The position numbers were made by a program, and so were the translations under genes. DNA of 64,000 bases from Misgurnus anguillicaudatus (Eukaryota > Chordata > Actinopteri > Cypriniformes > Cobitidae). Positions 9,448 to 20,481 of this stretch are shown one piece after another. The notes below the pieces were generated by a model. That model searched no databases. It saw only the letters and a program-made list of their open reading frames with translations, and was not told the DNA's origin. Location of the stretch: assembly GCF_027580225.2 (NCBI RefSeq), contig NC_073361.2, positions 31,878,501 through 31,942,500 on the forward strand. The letters are read 5' to 3'. How positions within the stretch are numbered: the first letter of the stretch is position 1; each line of letters opens with the position of its first letter.

Positions 9448-12225
9448 CAGGGCCGCATTAACACTGTAAGGGGCCCCTGGGCTTTATCATTTTGTGTGGC
9501 CCTTTATCCACCAGAATTGCAGCCTACATTCACACAATCTTTATAATCACTAAGTGCAAGTTGTCAGGCTTTTATTTTGCTGGAATAAATGGTATTACAA
9601 AATATTAAAACCATATCAGAATGCCCGCAATATACACAAATATCACTGCATAACATATGCACATAGTCCTAGTTGACCCGAATAGTCTAAGATTCGATGC
9701 TTTGACAGGAGAAGCCTGATTCGACTACTGCACAGTCAATTGTCGCAGATGTGTTATAAAATTGAGGATCATTTAATTTTGGCTGTATAAGAGTGCACAG
9801 TATCTGATTTCACATTTAACAGCTTTCTCCCAATATAAAAAATATACATCCTATTATAATAATACTAAGTAAATAATATAGTAGCTTTTAATAAATATTT
9901 TTAAAGTCTGTTAATAGCCTAAATCCCGTGACAGGGCTAGACGTCCATATCCAGAAACCATTGCAAAGTCTCTTTGTTTCTGCAATTAAAAAGACAAAAC
10001 AGGTAATTCTATACTTTCGTTATTTTAAAATTAATTTTAATATTTCCTTGTTTTTATTTAATTTATAGATTATTTAGTGTTGTCTGATTAAACTATTTGT
10101 GGGTTTTATTCCCCTGCGCATTTAGGCATTTTGCACCCATGTTCTGCATTGATTCTGACTTTATTTTGTTTTTATGTTTTATTAATTATAAAGGTAAATT
10201 CTGATCTAATTTAAGTTCTGTAAGTTTTGGATTGCTTTTCGTTGTGTCGATGTTGCGCGGTTGCATGCTGTCACATTCAACTTAGCCGAACGTGCTAGGT
10301 GCTCTGCGTGATCATATTTAGGCATTCATCAAACGTAACATCAAAAAACTGATTTTTTCGACAAGTATAAGTTTTAAAATGTATTTTAAAAAGGTTGCTT
10401 AACTTGTCAAAAGTTGAGCTACAAAACAGGTAAGCCGTTTTTGTGAATACAGAGATGATCAAAGTGAAAGTAAGCAATCAGATATTTCTGTGCAAAATAA
10501 TAAAGCATATATAGTGTCTATAAAATCCTTAATTTCAGTGTTTTTTTGGTTATAAATGAACCGTTTAAGTAATTGTATATTAAGCTTGTTTTTTATAATT
10601 TACAGTAACAAATTATATGTAATTTCTCGTCTTTTATTTCCCTGCCACGCTAAATCTCAAAATGAAACGATCGCTGAACTTAGCCGTGGCTTCCAAGGCA
10701 GAATCTAATTTGTTATTTATTAGATTTAGTTATCAAAAATGTTTTGTGTAATATCTTTGTGTGCTGTTCTGTACATCTTGGCTTTAAAATGTTACGAGGA
10801 ATCATTTAATGAATGTTTATATACTGTCACGGTCTTGTCAGACATCTGTGCTAGATGTAGGTCTGAGTGCATCTGACAGGACCGTGACAGTATTATGTTC
10901 TGTGTGGGGACATGTGGAATCACATTGTGTGTGTGGCTTCCACATGTTCCCGGATTCTTGTTCCCAGTCGTGACAGAATGATCCGGCCTTTCAAGGACGC
11001 AGCGGGTTCAAAAAGGAGGTCCCTTGGAGCTTACTGTGAGGGAATGCTCAGAACTCCATGCCGGGCTCGAGATAGCCGTCGCCACGCCCGATTCATTCCC
11101 CGGGGTGGTGGCCGCGACACTCGAGCCGGGTTATGTGAGGGTCGAATCGGTTCCTGTGATTCTCCTGTTGGTCGAGTCGTCTGGGTTGGTTCCTGGGAGG
11201 TCCACCGCCATGATCGATTTAGGGCTCGGCACGGACGCCATGCTCGATTATTCCCCGAGATGGTCGCTAATGTGGAGGAGCCCGCTTCCCCGATATGGTG
11301 GGAGTCGACTCCCAGGACTGTCGAATCCCCGTCAGTTCCCAGGAGGATCGAGTCTTCAGAGCCGGTCCCTGAGATGGCCGCTACGGTTCTCCCGGCTTTG
11401 CCCCGGCTTCCTGTCCTGCCGGTTTTACCTCGGCTTTTACCCTGCCGGCTGCTGTGGTCTCCGAGCCCTCTCCCCTGGATCCACCCTACCAGACTTTTTT
11501 TTTTTGTCTTGAGTGTCTGGTAGCCACTCTTTGAGGGGGGGTAATGTCACGGTTAAATCCGTGTCATGTTTTGTGTCTGTTCAGATTACCATCACCTGGA
11601 CATTAATTGATTAATTACCTTCCTCATCACACCTGTGCATTGTTAGTCTGTCTGTATTTATACCCCTGTTTGTGCTATACTCACTTGCCAGATCATTGTC
11701 GCCATTTGTCTCCATCCTGTCTGTTCCTGTTTATTTATTCTGCCTGTTGTTTGGTTCCCGTGTTTGTTTTCTATGTTATTTATATTAAATGTTATCCTTT
11801 TATGTGAACCCTGCGTATGTGTCCTGATTCCTGTTTCCCGGCGTGACATATACACGTTGTCTTTCATATTAAGATAAAAACGCGTCCTCAGTTTAGTCTT
11901 TGTTCATCACTTGAAAGGCACTTTTGGTCACTTTATCAGAAAGCTGTCTGTGTTGCCTTCAGAAATGCAATAATGGATATTTCAGACAGAAATTTTAAAA
12001 AGCTCACTAATGATTGCAGGGTAGCCTATAGTAAGTGAGAGATTTTCTGCGCAGGAACTGCATTCACGCACGGACATTCAAAGCAAAGCGATTAAGCATA
12101 ATTTTAAAGGGAGTATCAACTTTTTATAAAATGCGGCAGTTATTTTTTTCCGGCAACTCGGGGCCCTTCCCAGCCTGAGGCCCTGGGCTTAAGCCCAGGT
12201 AAGCCCATGCATTAATGCGGCCCTG
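9448..12225. mobile_element. Second hAT-type element, nested
   Basis: Perfect 14-bp inverted ends CAGGGCCGCATTAA...TTAATGCGGCCCTG, flanked by the 8-bp direct repeat GTTGGAAT (9440-9447 and 12226-12233). No transposase frame is visible, so it is non-autonomous or decayed. An LTR element is inserted in it at 10825-11848. Confidence 0.88.
10825..11848 (+). mobile_element. Short gypsy-like LTR element (non-autonomous)
   Basis: Ends TGTCACGG...GGCGTGACA, flanked by the 5-bp direct repeat TATAC (10820-10824 and 11849-11853). The right-hand LTR is about 11545-11848, preceded by a polypurine tract (GAGGGGGGGTAA). The left-hand LTR is about 10825-10975 and shares the start (TGTCACGG) and the last roughly 25 bp with it. 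It is half the length and differs between. The 570-bp interior is GC-rich and open in two frames (10912-11523, 11024-11512). I recognise no gag or pol domain there. Confidence 0.75.
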
Positions 12226-12863
12226 GTTGGAATAAAACTCTGCAGAGACACCGGCCCTCCAGGAGCTGGATTGGACATCCCTGCTCTAAAGGGACCCTCT
12301 GGGGGAAGAGGAAAGCTCCTCAATAATGATCAAGATCAATACTGTAAAACTTTTTCAGTTCTATCATACCGTACCTCCTGTAGTCAACAGTAAAGGTAAA
12401 AAACCAATTTGCTTTTCACTAGAATGCTTTTACTGTACATGTGGACATATAGTTCCCAACCAAGAAATGTAGTGTAAAAAAAGGTTGATTGCATGTTTTG
12501 CATGCAAATACCTGTAAAACTGAAGCATAAAAGTCTATGCAGTTTTTGTAATGTCAACAATAGCCAGTATTTTGAAACCTGGTGTACTTTAATTGATTGC
12601 ATGTACCTTGTGAAGTGAAAAGAAGTGTTGTTCTTTGACTGAATAATTTCATTTTGAGTCAAATTTCCAGTGTTTTGGTAAAGTTAATGTGTGCAGAGAA
12701 AGATGTGTTCTATTTTGAAATGAAGAGTTAGTATTTATTTAACAAAATGTGTTTTTAAGAAGAAAATTATGCATTTGGCCAATTGTGTTTTGTAGGTGTT
12801 AAGTGTTTAGAAAAAGTATCTGAAGTATGGGTAAGCGCTTGTTAGCGATTGAAAAAAACTGTA

Positions 12864-13333
12864 AAAACATTACATTTGTGTGGAAGTCATTTGTTATTAA
12901 TTCAAAATATTTTGCTAACATTTAACACATTAAAATGAATGATGTTGACTTGTTTTAATAGTTTAGAAAAATTGCATTCCCAGATGAAAGTAAACTAAAT
13001 CTGATGTGGTTTGAAGATGTTAACATGAGACAGAGCTGAGAGGATCAGAATCACTCAACACTATCAATGCAAATCTGATTTTCACATCTCACATTTACTG
13101 TTTGTTTAAATGATGTGAACCTGAACACGTTCACTTCTTCTCAATGGAGACTTTAGTTATTTATGATACTAAAGATTTCAAGAGAATTTTCGATGAACTG
13201 ACTTCAGAACAGACTTTATTCTTCACAAAACACAGAAACCCTATCATTGCTTTAAAAATTAAAGTCTGTAAAAAACCAAAAAACATCCAAAATCCACCCG
13301 ACTGAAATCTGGTTAGGATATAAAAGTTAATGC
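12864..13333. other. V2 downstream flank (Va-type)
   Basis: Aligns closely with the flanks downstream of V3 (19283-19735) and V5 (38280-38735), not with the flanks of V4 and V8. It contains a perfect octamer ATGCAAAT at 13067-13074, which is conserved at 19484-19491 and 38488-38495. No gene. Confidence 0.65.
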
Positions 13334-13420
13334 TGTGTGTGTTTGTGTGTGTGTGTGTGTGTGTGCGTGCGTGCGCGTGTGTGTGTGTGTGTGTTCGTGT
13401 GTGTGTGTGTGTGTGTGTGT
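13334..13420. repeat. TG microsatellite beside V2 RSS
   Basis: About 87 bp of (TG)n with a few CG and TTCG interruptions, on the signal side of V2. Confidence 0.93.
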
Positions 13421-13467
13421 ACAGCTACAGTATCTGTCAGGTGTATCTGTGCAGTCTGACTGATGGA

Positions 13468-13495
13468 AGTTTTTGTACGACTCTTTATCACTGTG
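13468..13495 (-). promoter_or_regulatory. V2 recombination signal (12-bp spacer, variant nonamer)
   Basis: Plus strand: nonamer AGTTTTTGT 13468-13476 (one change from GGTTTTTGT in all other V segments), a 12-bp spacer 13477-13488, heptamer CACTGTG 13489-13495. Confidence 0.9.
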
Positions 13496-13944
13496 TGAAC
13501 ACATAGCTACCACTGATGCTGTGTAAACTCATACAGTAATAATCTCCTGCATCTTCAGTCTGAACTTCACTGATGCTCAGAGTAAAATCTTTACCATAAG
13601 ATGATCCACTGCCACTGAATCTCTGTGAAATGCTACCATAATTTTCATTTACTAACTTAATAATGAGTTTAGGAGCTTCTCCAGGTTTCTGCTGATACCA
13701 AGATACACCATAGTAATATATTCCAGTATCAGTTGTACACTTTATATTGACGGTTTTTCCAACAGAAACAGATTGAGCTTTACTCTGAGTTACAGTAACT
13801 CCTCTGGATTCTGTTGAGAAGAAAACAAATTTGTTCAAAGAAAACTAAGATTTAAAATATTTTCTAAACAAATAAAGATGAATTTCTGTTACCTTGAATA
13901 AAACCCCCAAGAATCCAGATGAAGGTGACGATGAAGAGATTCAT
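13496..13944 (-). CDS. Ig light-chain V segment V2 (hybrid type)
   Basis: Leader exon 13893-13944 (MNLFIVTFIWILGGFIQ, donor GTAAC) and V exon 13496-13810 (315 bp, acceptor CAACAG). The V domain has Cys25, Trp38 (SWYQQKPGEAPKL), Cys93 (EDAGDYYC) and germline CDR3 MSLHSISGSYVF, and is open throughout. The leader, intron and 5' flank match the Vb group (V4, V8). The exon body (GKTVNIKC, GIYYYGVSW, LIIK..., ENYG) and the downstream flank match Va segment V3. I infer a recombinant V with its junction near the start of the V exon. No J-C lies next to it; the nearest, J2, is 7 kb away. It looks functional apart from the weaker nonamer. Confidence 0.9.
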
Positions 13945-15973
13945 TTTGTGTATTTGTTGTTTTTCCAGCACTGTGTTATAAAGTCAGACTGTTATAAACA
14001 CACAGAGCACTGAAGCGTGTGATGAGATGTAAAGCAGTGATCAGACTTTACTAAACCTCTTGAGAGCATCATGGTCATGATAACTAGGTGTGCTGTAGCC
14101 CCCCCCCCCTTCTGACAGCATTGAGAATTTAAAATAATATCATCAAATGTGATCAAATATATGAGTAGCTTGTGTACATTTTTATATATCAGACGAGGTG
14201 AGATCAAGTTCAGGATTTGATCAGAAGTTTTACATTGTTTTATTTAATCAAAAAGGTGCACTTTTGTCAAATCAACATATTTTTTTGATATTTTACGTTA
14301 TTTAAACAAGTTGAAATTGTTTAACTTTTTTAAAGTAATCTCAACCCTTAACTTATGAAAGGACATAACTTAAAATAGTGTGTTAAATTGACTTGCAAAA
14401 CCAAGTTGTTTTAACTTCATGCTGCATTTTTTACAGTGAGTTAGTAAATAATTGTTGTGAACTTGTTTAATTAATCCAACAGTCCTTTACAACATCACCA
14501 CAAAACATCACCTGTCTCATACGGCAAAAAATACATTTCTCTGGAACAAATTATGTTTTAAGTATATTAAATACATTTTGTTAAAATTAAAGCTTAATTA
14601 TATATATTTTTTATTGATAATATATTTAGTTTTAACACTTATATTAATACATATTTCAAAATGAATTTCAGGGACAATAAATACATTTCTAATTTTACAG
14701 TGCATGTGGCAAAAAAAAAGTTTCTTGTCCAAAATATTAGACTATAAAATGTATAAGTATAAAATATTTAATGTTAAGTATATTCTGCATTTGAAAAGAT
14801 ATTTAATTTTAATGTTTTCAAACCCGTGACGTTTACAGGTTTAAAACGTACAAAGTTTTTCTTCCAATGCGACATGAATAAAAATGTTTTAACATACTTA
14901 TTTTTCAACAAGATTTCAAAATATACTTGAGCACACTGTAAAAAATTTATTTTTTGTTCAATTAAGTCATATTTTTAAGTCATTTCAATTTATGATTATT
15001 TATATTGACTAGTGATGAGTTTTTATAACTTATAAAATGAAGTTGACTTATTTTAACAATATTTTATAAGTTGTAGTAAACAACAACAAGTTGAAATGAC
15101 TCAGTTGAAACCATTTTTTGTATATTTTGAAATGTATTTAAAATGATATTTGAAAATATATTTTTGTCATATAGGGTGACGCCACACAAACACTGAGCTT
15201 CATTTAATCTGCTGTAACGTCAGCATTTGTTCACTAAACTCACAGATTTAATGATGTTTTAATAACAACGTTCAGGAGGAACACTTTATATAATCTAACT
15301 AATCACCTTGTTATTGTGACCAGCTGTCAATAATCATCAATCAGATGTTCACCTGATCAGCATTAATATAAACCTATATGAACCCTCTTAACAATGACTT
15401 CAGAAATATATCTTGTGTACTTATAAAATAAAATTATATAATTAAATTATATTAAAAATGTAAAAGTATAAAACATATAGACTAAAGTATTATACGTGTA
15501 ATCACGGCTATACTAAAAGGCTGAACAATATCAGTTATGTTTGTTTATTTTATTAGTGAGACAGATATCACAGCTCAATGAAACATCAGTTAGAGACTTT
15601 ATGTGAAGTATAAGAAACAAACAGATCCAGAAAACATCAAGAGTCTGAATTTAAATTTATTTCATAGAAAGCACAGCATCAGATACTGTAAACCATCTCA
15701 GAGACTTTCTGAACTCTCAGAAACACATTTCATCATTCATCTGTCTACATAAATGATGCAGTGTAACACTGACAGCTGTTCTCAGAACAGTCCAATGATG
15801 CACTTTAATGAGCTTTATAATTAACATTGAACAGAGTCACGAGTCATTTCTGCCATCATCATACTGCAGAGAAAATATCAAACTTAATGTTGCTAGTACA
15901 TTATTACAGCCATAAATATGAGTCAGTTCATCACTCTCAAATATATACAAGAGTCCACAATATACATATAATA

Positions 15974-15990
15974 CCTAACCCTAACCCTAA
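15974..15990. repeat. Short interstitial telomere-like motif
   Basis: About 2.7 copies of CCCTAA. The same place in the sister spacer (around 31145) lacks it and reads ATACAATAAATATCAT instead. Confidence 0.7.
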
Positions 15991-16203
15991 TCTTTAAAAT
16001 CATTCATAAAACATTGAAATGAACAGCAACTGACAATACAGCACTGCTGATGGGCAACATATACAAACTAAACATGAAATAGTTTTGATCTTTCATTGGG
16101 GAAATACAAAATAATACAAATCACATTAACTGAGATATTTATGCATGATTTATTTACACATGATTTAATAAAAATATCTGAAAATAATATGCATTACCTA
16201 CAG

Positions 16204-16476
16204 CAGTGGCTCTCAAACTGGGGGTGTGAGATTGTGCCAGGGGAGACGCATTTTATAAAATACATTAATTTATCATAATGATGTTCATTTAAACCTCAGA
16301 TAAATAAGGCTACTAACCAACAGCACTACATTGTATAATTTAAAATGTTTTGTTTAATTCAAATTTTAAGTTTTGCAAAGTTTTATGTCATAAAATTTCT
16401 TTGGGGACTACAAAATGATGCACCCACCGTACACAAGGGGTGGGGGGCACACGCTGGAAAAGTTTAAGCAGCACTG
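16204..16476. mobile_element. hAT-type MITE in the V2 spacer
   Basis: Ends CAGTGGCTCTCAAACT...AGTTTAAGCAGCACTG, with the 8-bp direct repeat ACCTACAG at 16196-16203 and 16477-16484. Copies lie at the same place in the other spacers (31358-31631 and from 63961), so it predates the unit duplication. Confidence 0.85.
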
Positions 16477-17741
16477 ACCTACAGTATTGACGAGGATGTT
16501 GATAAATTAATGAAGTGACACATGTAAGGGTTTTGTAAAGAAGTGAATCGGGCCGTTTATCGCTCAACCATTTTGTAGAATTAATTTTTTTCTTGTCAGT
16601 TTATTTTTCTTTTTCGGATAGATGATGTCTCTCTCTAAAGGTTCAACACATAAACACCATTGGGGCAAGATAGAGGTGTTTAAGATTTGAGTTGGCACAC
16701 GGTTGATGAGATTTAGTATTAAAAAACATGTCCGTCATTTTCACCTCCACCCATTCAAAGCTGATGAGAGCTAAACTATGACTTCTGGTTATGGTCACAA
16801 AAAAAAAACGTCTGGATTATTTGTATTTAGCTTCATAATAGTATACTGCTGTAAACCATCCTGTCTGAGAAGATTTTATTATAAATCATCATAAATTCAT
16901 AGCAGCACAACAAATACTATTATGCTGTTATCTATAATTGTACTTTATAAAATTTAAATCAACATAACTTATTATTGAGAATGAAATTATTTTTTAATAA
17001 AGTAAAATAAAAGCCTATAAACAGTGCTATAAATATTTTTATGTGCATAAATATATTTTCTTATTTCTTGATTTTAAAAAACAAACGGCTCAGAGATTCT
17101 GAAAGCTTTTGTGACCTGGTAAGTCTTGATGTTAAATGTTTAAGTGTTTCTTATTAGGGGTTTTATTAAAATGATTGCTTTTTTTAATCTACTTAAACTG
17201 AATTTTCACCAAAGGCAGAGCGCTAAAAACCCTTTAAACTCGAAATTCTTTAATGTGATCATTGAAACATTCATGTGTGTTTGCATGCACTGCCCATCAG
17301 GAGAATAAAGACCTCACATTCATGTAGTTTTAATGTCCAGTTGTAGTGTTTTCCACAGATTCATGTCAAGTGACTTAAACATACAGCAGGTGTGACTTCA
17401 GTTAAATGTCTTCTGTTCAATTATTCATGACAAACATCTAAACGTCCTCTTTACATCTGAAGCAGCTTTTAAAACATCTCCAGATAATAAAACAGCATTT
17501 AGCTCATCAAAACTATTGAGAATCTGTCACACTAAAATACCCCAATATAAATAAAATAAAATAATATTGCATAAAGAAATTGAATAATTTTATTAGATTT
17601 TCAGGTGAAACATGACACAGTGAGATTAATCCACTCATGATATTCAGTCCCTAAAACACAACATTCAATCTAAAAACATCATTCACAGACAGATCATGAA
17701 TAACATCAAGAAGAAAGAGGAATCATCTGATACATTCTTAA

Positions 17742-18665
17742 GCAATATTGCTTGAGTAGGAGTGTGATATAGCTCTATATCATCATGGCTGTGATTAGGC
17801 CAGAGGCACGAGGCCGCAGGCCGAGAGCGATATTGCTTTTATACAACAGTTTGACGGCACACGTTTGAAAAACGAAAACTAGAAAACAACAACGGAGTTA
17901 TTTTAAAAGCCTCTTTGTTTGAGAACTACTTCTTCCGCCACGAATTTGAGGGCTGCCAGAATGACAGGTAACACTTTCGGCTGCTTTGAATCTCATAACA
18001 ACTCAATGGACGGAAAAGCCGTAACTTTATATTAGAGACTGTCCTTTATATTACCATTTCTTGGTCACAAAGTGTAGTTTTAAGATTAGTTCAGTCGAGA
18101 ATGTATATGTATTATATTTAAATCTGCCGTCGATTAGTAAAGATAGCGCCTGTTTGAACGTTTGCTTAGTGAGATTCGGTACGAATGAGAACCAAAGCAT
18201 GAGTGGACGTCAGTGTTCACTCGCCCCGCTGACCACCACCCTCTCTGGGCTACATCTCTGACAGGGATTCCCTGGCTCTCATGTTGGCCTTGTTTGTTTA
18301 TTTGGTGTCATGATCAAACTATTACTTGTTTTTTAATTCATATTTAGTGTCTTTTGTGTTGTTATTGTTTTGGCGCGAGGTAAAAGTGAATAAACTATAC
18401 TTGTATAATGTTACTATTGCTTGCATTTATTCTTAACACGATACGAGCACTCGATTATTATTATTAAACTTCGTTCTTGTCAGTACTATATAAAACTGTT
18501 TTTTATAAGTGTCAGAGAGATGTTTTTGCATGCTGCTTATAAATATATCAGTGGCGATATCTCATAACATGTTTTAATAGTCACGTCACGATAAAGTAAA
18601 TGATCAATGTCCACATTTAAAAGCTGCAGTGCTTACCTGCAGTTCCACGGTGTTTCCACGGTGTA
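17742..18665. mobile_element. Hairpin-ended transposon, copy A (truncated)
   Basis: Starts GCAATATTGCTTGAGTAGG right after TTAA. It has an imperfect hairpin (GTGTGATATAGCTCTATATC..., AGGCCAGAGGCACGAGGCCGC) and about 900 bp also found in copies B (26876-29971, opposite orientation) and C (32892-37670). Its right side is shorter than in copy C. It sits at the same site as copy C, so the insertion predates the duplication. No transposase domain is recognised. Confidence 0.7.
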
Positions 18666-19735
18666 TCCAGCATCATGAAGTGTTTTAATGTTTTAAAACT
18701 ATTTTCTTTTCAGAAATTCAAAATTTTATACCCAAGTTTGAGTCAGCACATTAAAACGTATTTAAGCCATTAAAACTGTGACACAAACCTTACATTGGGT
18801 CGATTAAATTTGTTAAACTCTGTTTGTTTCATAATATATGCTTCTCAAATGTTGATGAAAGTAATTGTGTCTGAGGTTTTGTTTGTGTTTGACTTTTATG
18901 TGATTGTGAGATCACAGTGGATGAGTTTTTTTAGATGTAATATATTAATGCCTGTCTCAAAGATATACTGTATACTTCATAATGTGATAAACATTCAGTA
19001 AAATAATAAATACATCCCTACACTGCACAGAGCATCTTTACAGTAATGTACACCAAGCAGCAAATAAAAAAAACATACAAAATATACAGACATGTTTATA
19101 TTTATTTAATATCATTTTTGACTGAACTATCCCTTTAATTCACTTCTTCAAGTGTAAGATATTAGTGAAGTATTAAAGGGAAACGTGAATAAGGGTTTGG
19201 ACTTTAGGAAAAGCTCTGCTCACATCTGTCTGATCCTTATCATTTAACATTTTAGTGTTTGATGTTACATTCATTAAAGAGTTTAAAAACATTACATTTG
19301 TGTGGAAGTCATTTATTATTAATTAAAAATATTTTGCTAACATTTAATGCATTAAAATGAATGACGTTGACTTGTTTTAATAGTTTAGAGAAATTGCATT
19401 CCAAGATAAAAGTAAAGCTGATGTGGTTTGAAGATGTTAACATGAGACAGAGCTGAGAGGATCAGAATCACTCAACACTATCAATGCAAATCTGATTTTC
19501 ACATCTCACATTTACTGTTTGTTTAAATGATGTGAACCTGAACACTTTCACTTCTTCTCAATGAAGACTTTAGTTATTTATGAGGCTAAACATTTCAAGA
19601 TAAGTTTCTATGAACTGACTTCACAACAGACTTTATTCTTCACACAAACAGAAACCTCATCCTTGCTTTAATAATTAAAGTCTGTATAAAACCACAAAAC
19701 ATCCAAAAACTGACTGAAGATGATGGAATATAAAA
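18666..19735. other. V3 downstream flank
   Basis: Aligns with 37671-38735 before V5, and in its second half with 12864-13333 before V2. It contains the perfect octamer ATGCAAAT at 19484-19491. No gene. It ends in a short TG tract at 19736-19750, then a dispersed-repeat-like stretch up to the main TG tract. Confidence 0.6.
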
Positions 19736-19916
19736 GTGTGTGTGTGTGTGGGTTGGTCTATGTGGTTTACGAGGACATGAATAGTGTATAATGACATGTT
19801 TATTATACACAGAGAGTGTCCCCATAAACAGAAAAGCTAAAAAAAAATACTAAATGGTAGTTTTTCATAGATTAAAGACTGGCACAACGTTTTTGTGACA
19901 TTGGGGTTAGGGATTG

Positions 19917-19917
<1 letters not shown>

Positions 19918-19961
<44 letters not shown>
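19918..19961. repeat. TG microsatellite beside V3 RSS
   Basis: An almost pure (TG)22 run, followed by the conserved GCAGCTGCAGTATCTGTCAG that precedes V nonamers in this locus. Confidence 0.95.
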
Positions 19962-19964
<3 letters not shown>

Positions 19965-20007
19965 CTGCAGTATCTGTCAGGTGTATCTGTGCAGTCTGAC
20001 TGAAGGA

Positions 20008-20035
20008 GGTTTTTGTACGACTCTTTATCACTGTG
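20008..20035 (-). promoter_or_regulatory. V3 recombination signal (12-bp spacer)
   Basis: Plus strand: nonamer GGTTTTTGT 20008-20016, a 12-bp spacer 20017-20028, heptamer CACTGTG 20029-20035. Confidence 0.95.
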
Positions 20036-20481
20036 TGAACACATAGCTACCACTGATATAGTGATAACTCATACAGTAATAATCTCCTGCATCTTCAGTC
20101 TGAACTCCACTGATGCTCAGAGTAAAATCTGTACCACCCTGTGCTCCACTGCCACTGAATCGACGGGAAGTGTCACCATAATTTTCATCTACTGCCTTAA
20201 TGATGAGTTTAGGAGCTTCTCCAGGTTTCTGCTGATACCAAGATACACCATAGTAATATATTCCAGTATCAGTTGTACACTTTATATTGACGGTTTTTCC
20301 AACAGAAACAGATTGAGTTTTACTCTGAGTTACAGTAACTCCTCTGGATTCTGTTGAGAAGAAAATGATGTTTAATGAAATATAAAAGAGTCAAAAACAT
20401 TCAACTTAACAACAAGCTTTCACTTCTGTTACCTGGAATAAAAACTCCCAGAATCCAAATGAAGACGATGAAGAAATTCAT
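20036..20481 (-). CDS. Ig light-chain V segment V3 (Va type)
   Basis: Leader exon 20433-20481 (49 bp, MNFFIVFIWILGVFIP plus one base) and V exon 20036-20350, open throughout when translated by hand. The mature domain starts ESRGVTVTQSKTQ. It has Cys25, CDR1 around GIYYYG, Trp38 in SWYQQKPGEAPKL, an unusual SRRFSGSGAQGGTDF framework 3 stretch, Cys93, and germline CDR3 MSYHYISGSYVF. It is transcribed away from J2, whose RSS starts 425 bp from its ATG. Joining V3 to J2 would therefore invert about 0.9 kb. An octamer-like ATGCAAAG (20573-20580) lies about 90 bp upstream of the ATG. Confidence 0.93.

Larger units (their letters stand above)
9303..12283. mobile_element. hAT-type MITE carrying nested insertions
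   Basis: Inverted ends CAGGGGTGTCCAA...GGACATCCCTG, flanked by the 8-bp direct repeat CTCTAAAG (9295-9302 and 12284-12291), which is diagnostic of hAT transposition. The visible MITE arms are only about 140 and 60 bp. The bulk is a second hAT element inserted at 9448. Confidence 0.88.
4366..12863. mobile_element. Nest of Tc1/IS630-like transposon remnants
   Basis: A multi-layer insertion between the V1 upstream spacer and the V2 downstream flank. TACAGTTTTTCTCAATTGC-type ends occur at 4366 and 5484. Complementary ends (GCAATCG..AAAAACTGTA) finish near 7599 and 8265, and a further end finishes at 12863. Flanking TA dinucleotides fit the TA target of the IS630/Tc1/mariner superfamily. Three degenerate transposase N-termini lie inside (4756, 5794 and 8946). 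Which left end pairs with which right end is not certain. Other elements have landed inside: a hairpin MITE with an LTR (6001-7330) and a hAT stack (9303-12283). Confidence 0.7.
13945..17741. other. V2 upstream spacer, shared between units
   Basis: The V2 promoter region (TATAAC motifs, weak octamer-like ATGTAAAG) is followed by a long AT-rich spacer. It aligns with the spacer upstream of V4 (26046-26875 resuming at 29976-32891) and of V8 (61730-64000). I find no coding region. A hAT MITE at 16204-16476 and a short telomere-like motif at 15974-15990 lie inside it. Confidence 0.65.

Noticed and set aside
10912..11523. 203-residue open frame
   Set aside because: It lies wholly inside a short LTR element, has a competing open frame (11024-11512), and has no recognisable gag, pol or host domain.
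13313..13513. Open frame on the minus strand over the V2 RSS
   Set aside because: It is made of the (CA)n tract and the RSS, with no domain. V2 coding ends at the heptamer.
13945..14500. Possible J segment beside V2, V4 or V8 on the leader side
   Set aside because: No GGTTTTTGT-23-CACTGTG signal or FGxGT motif was found there.
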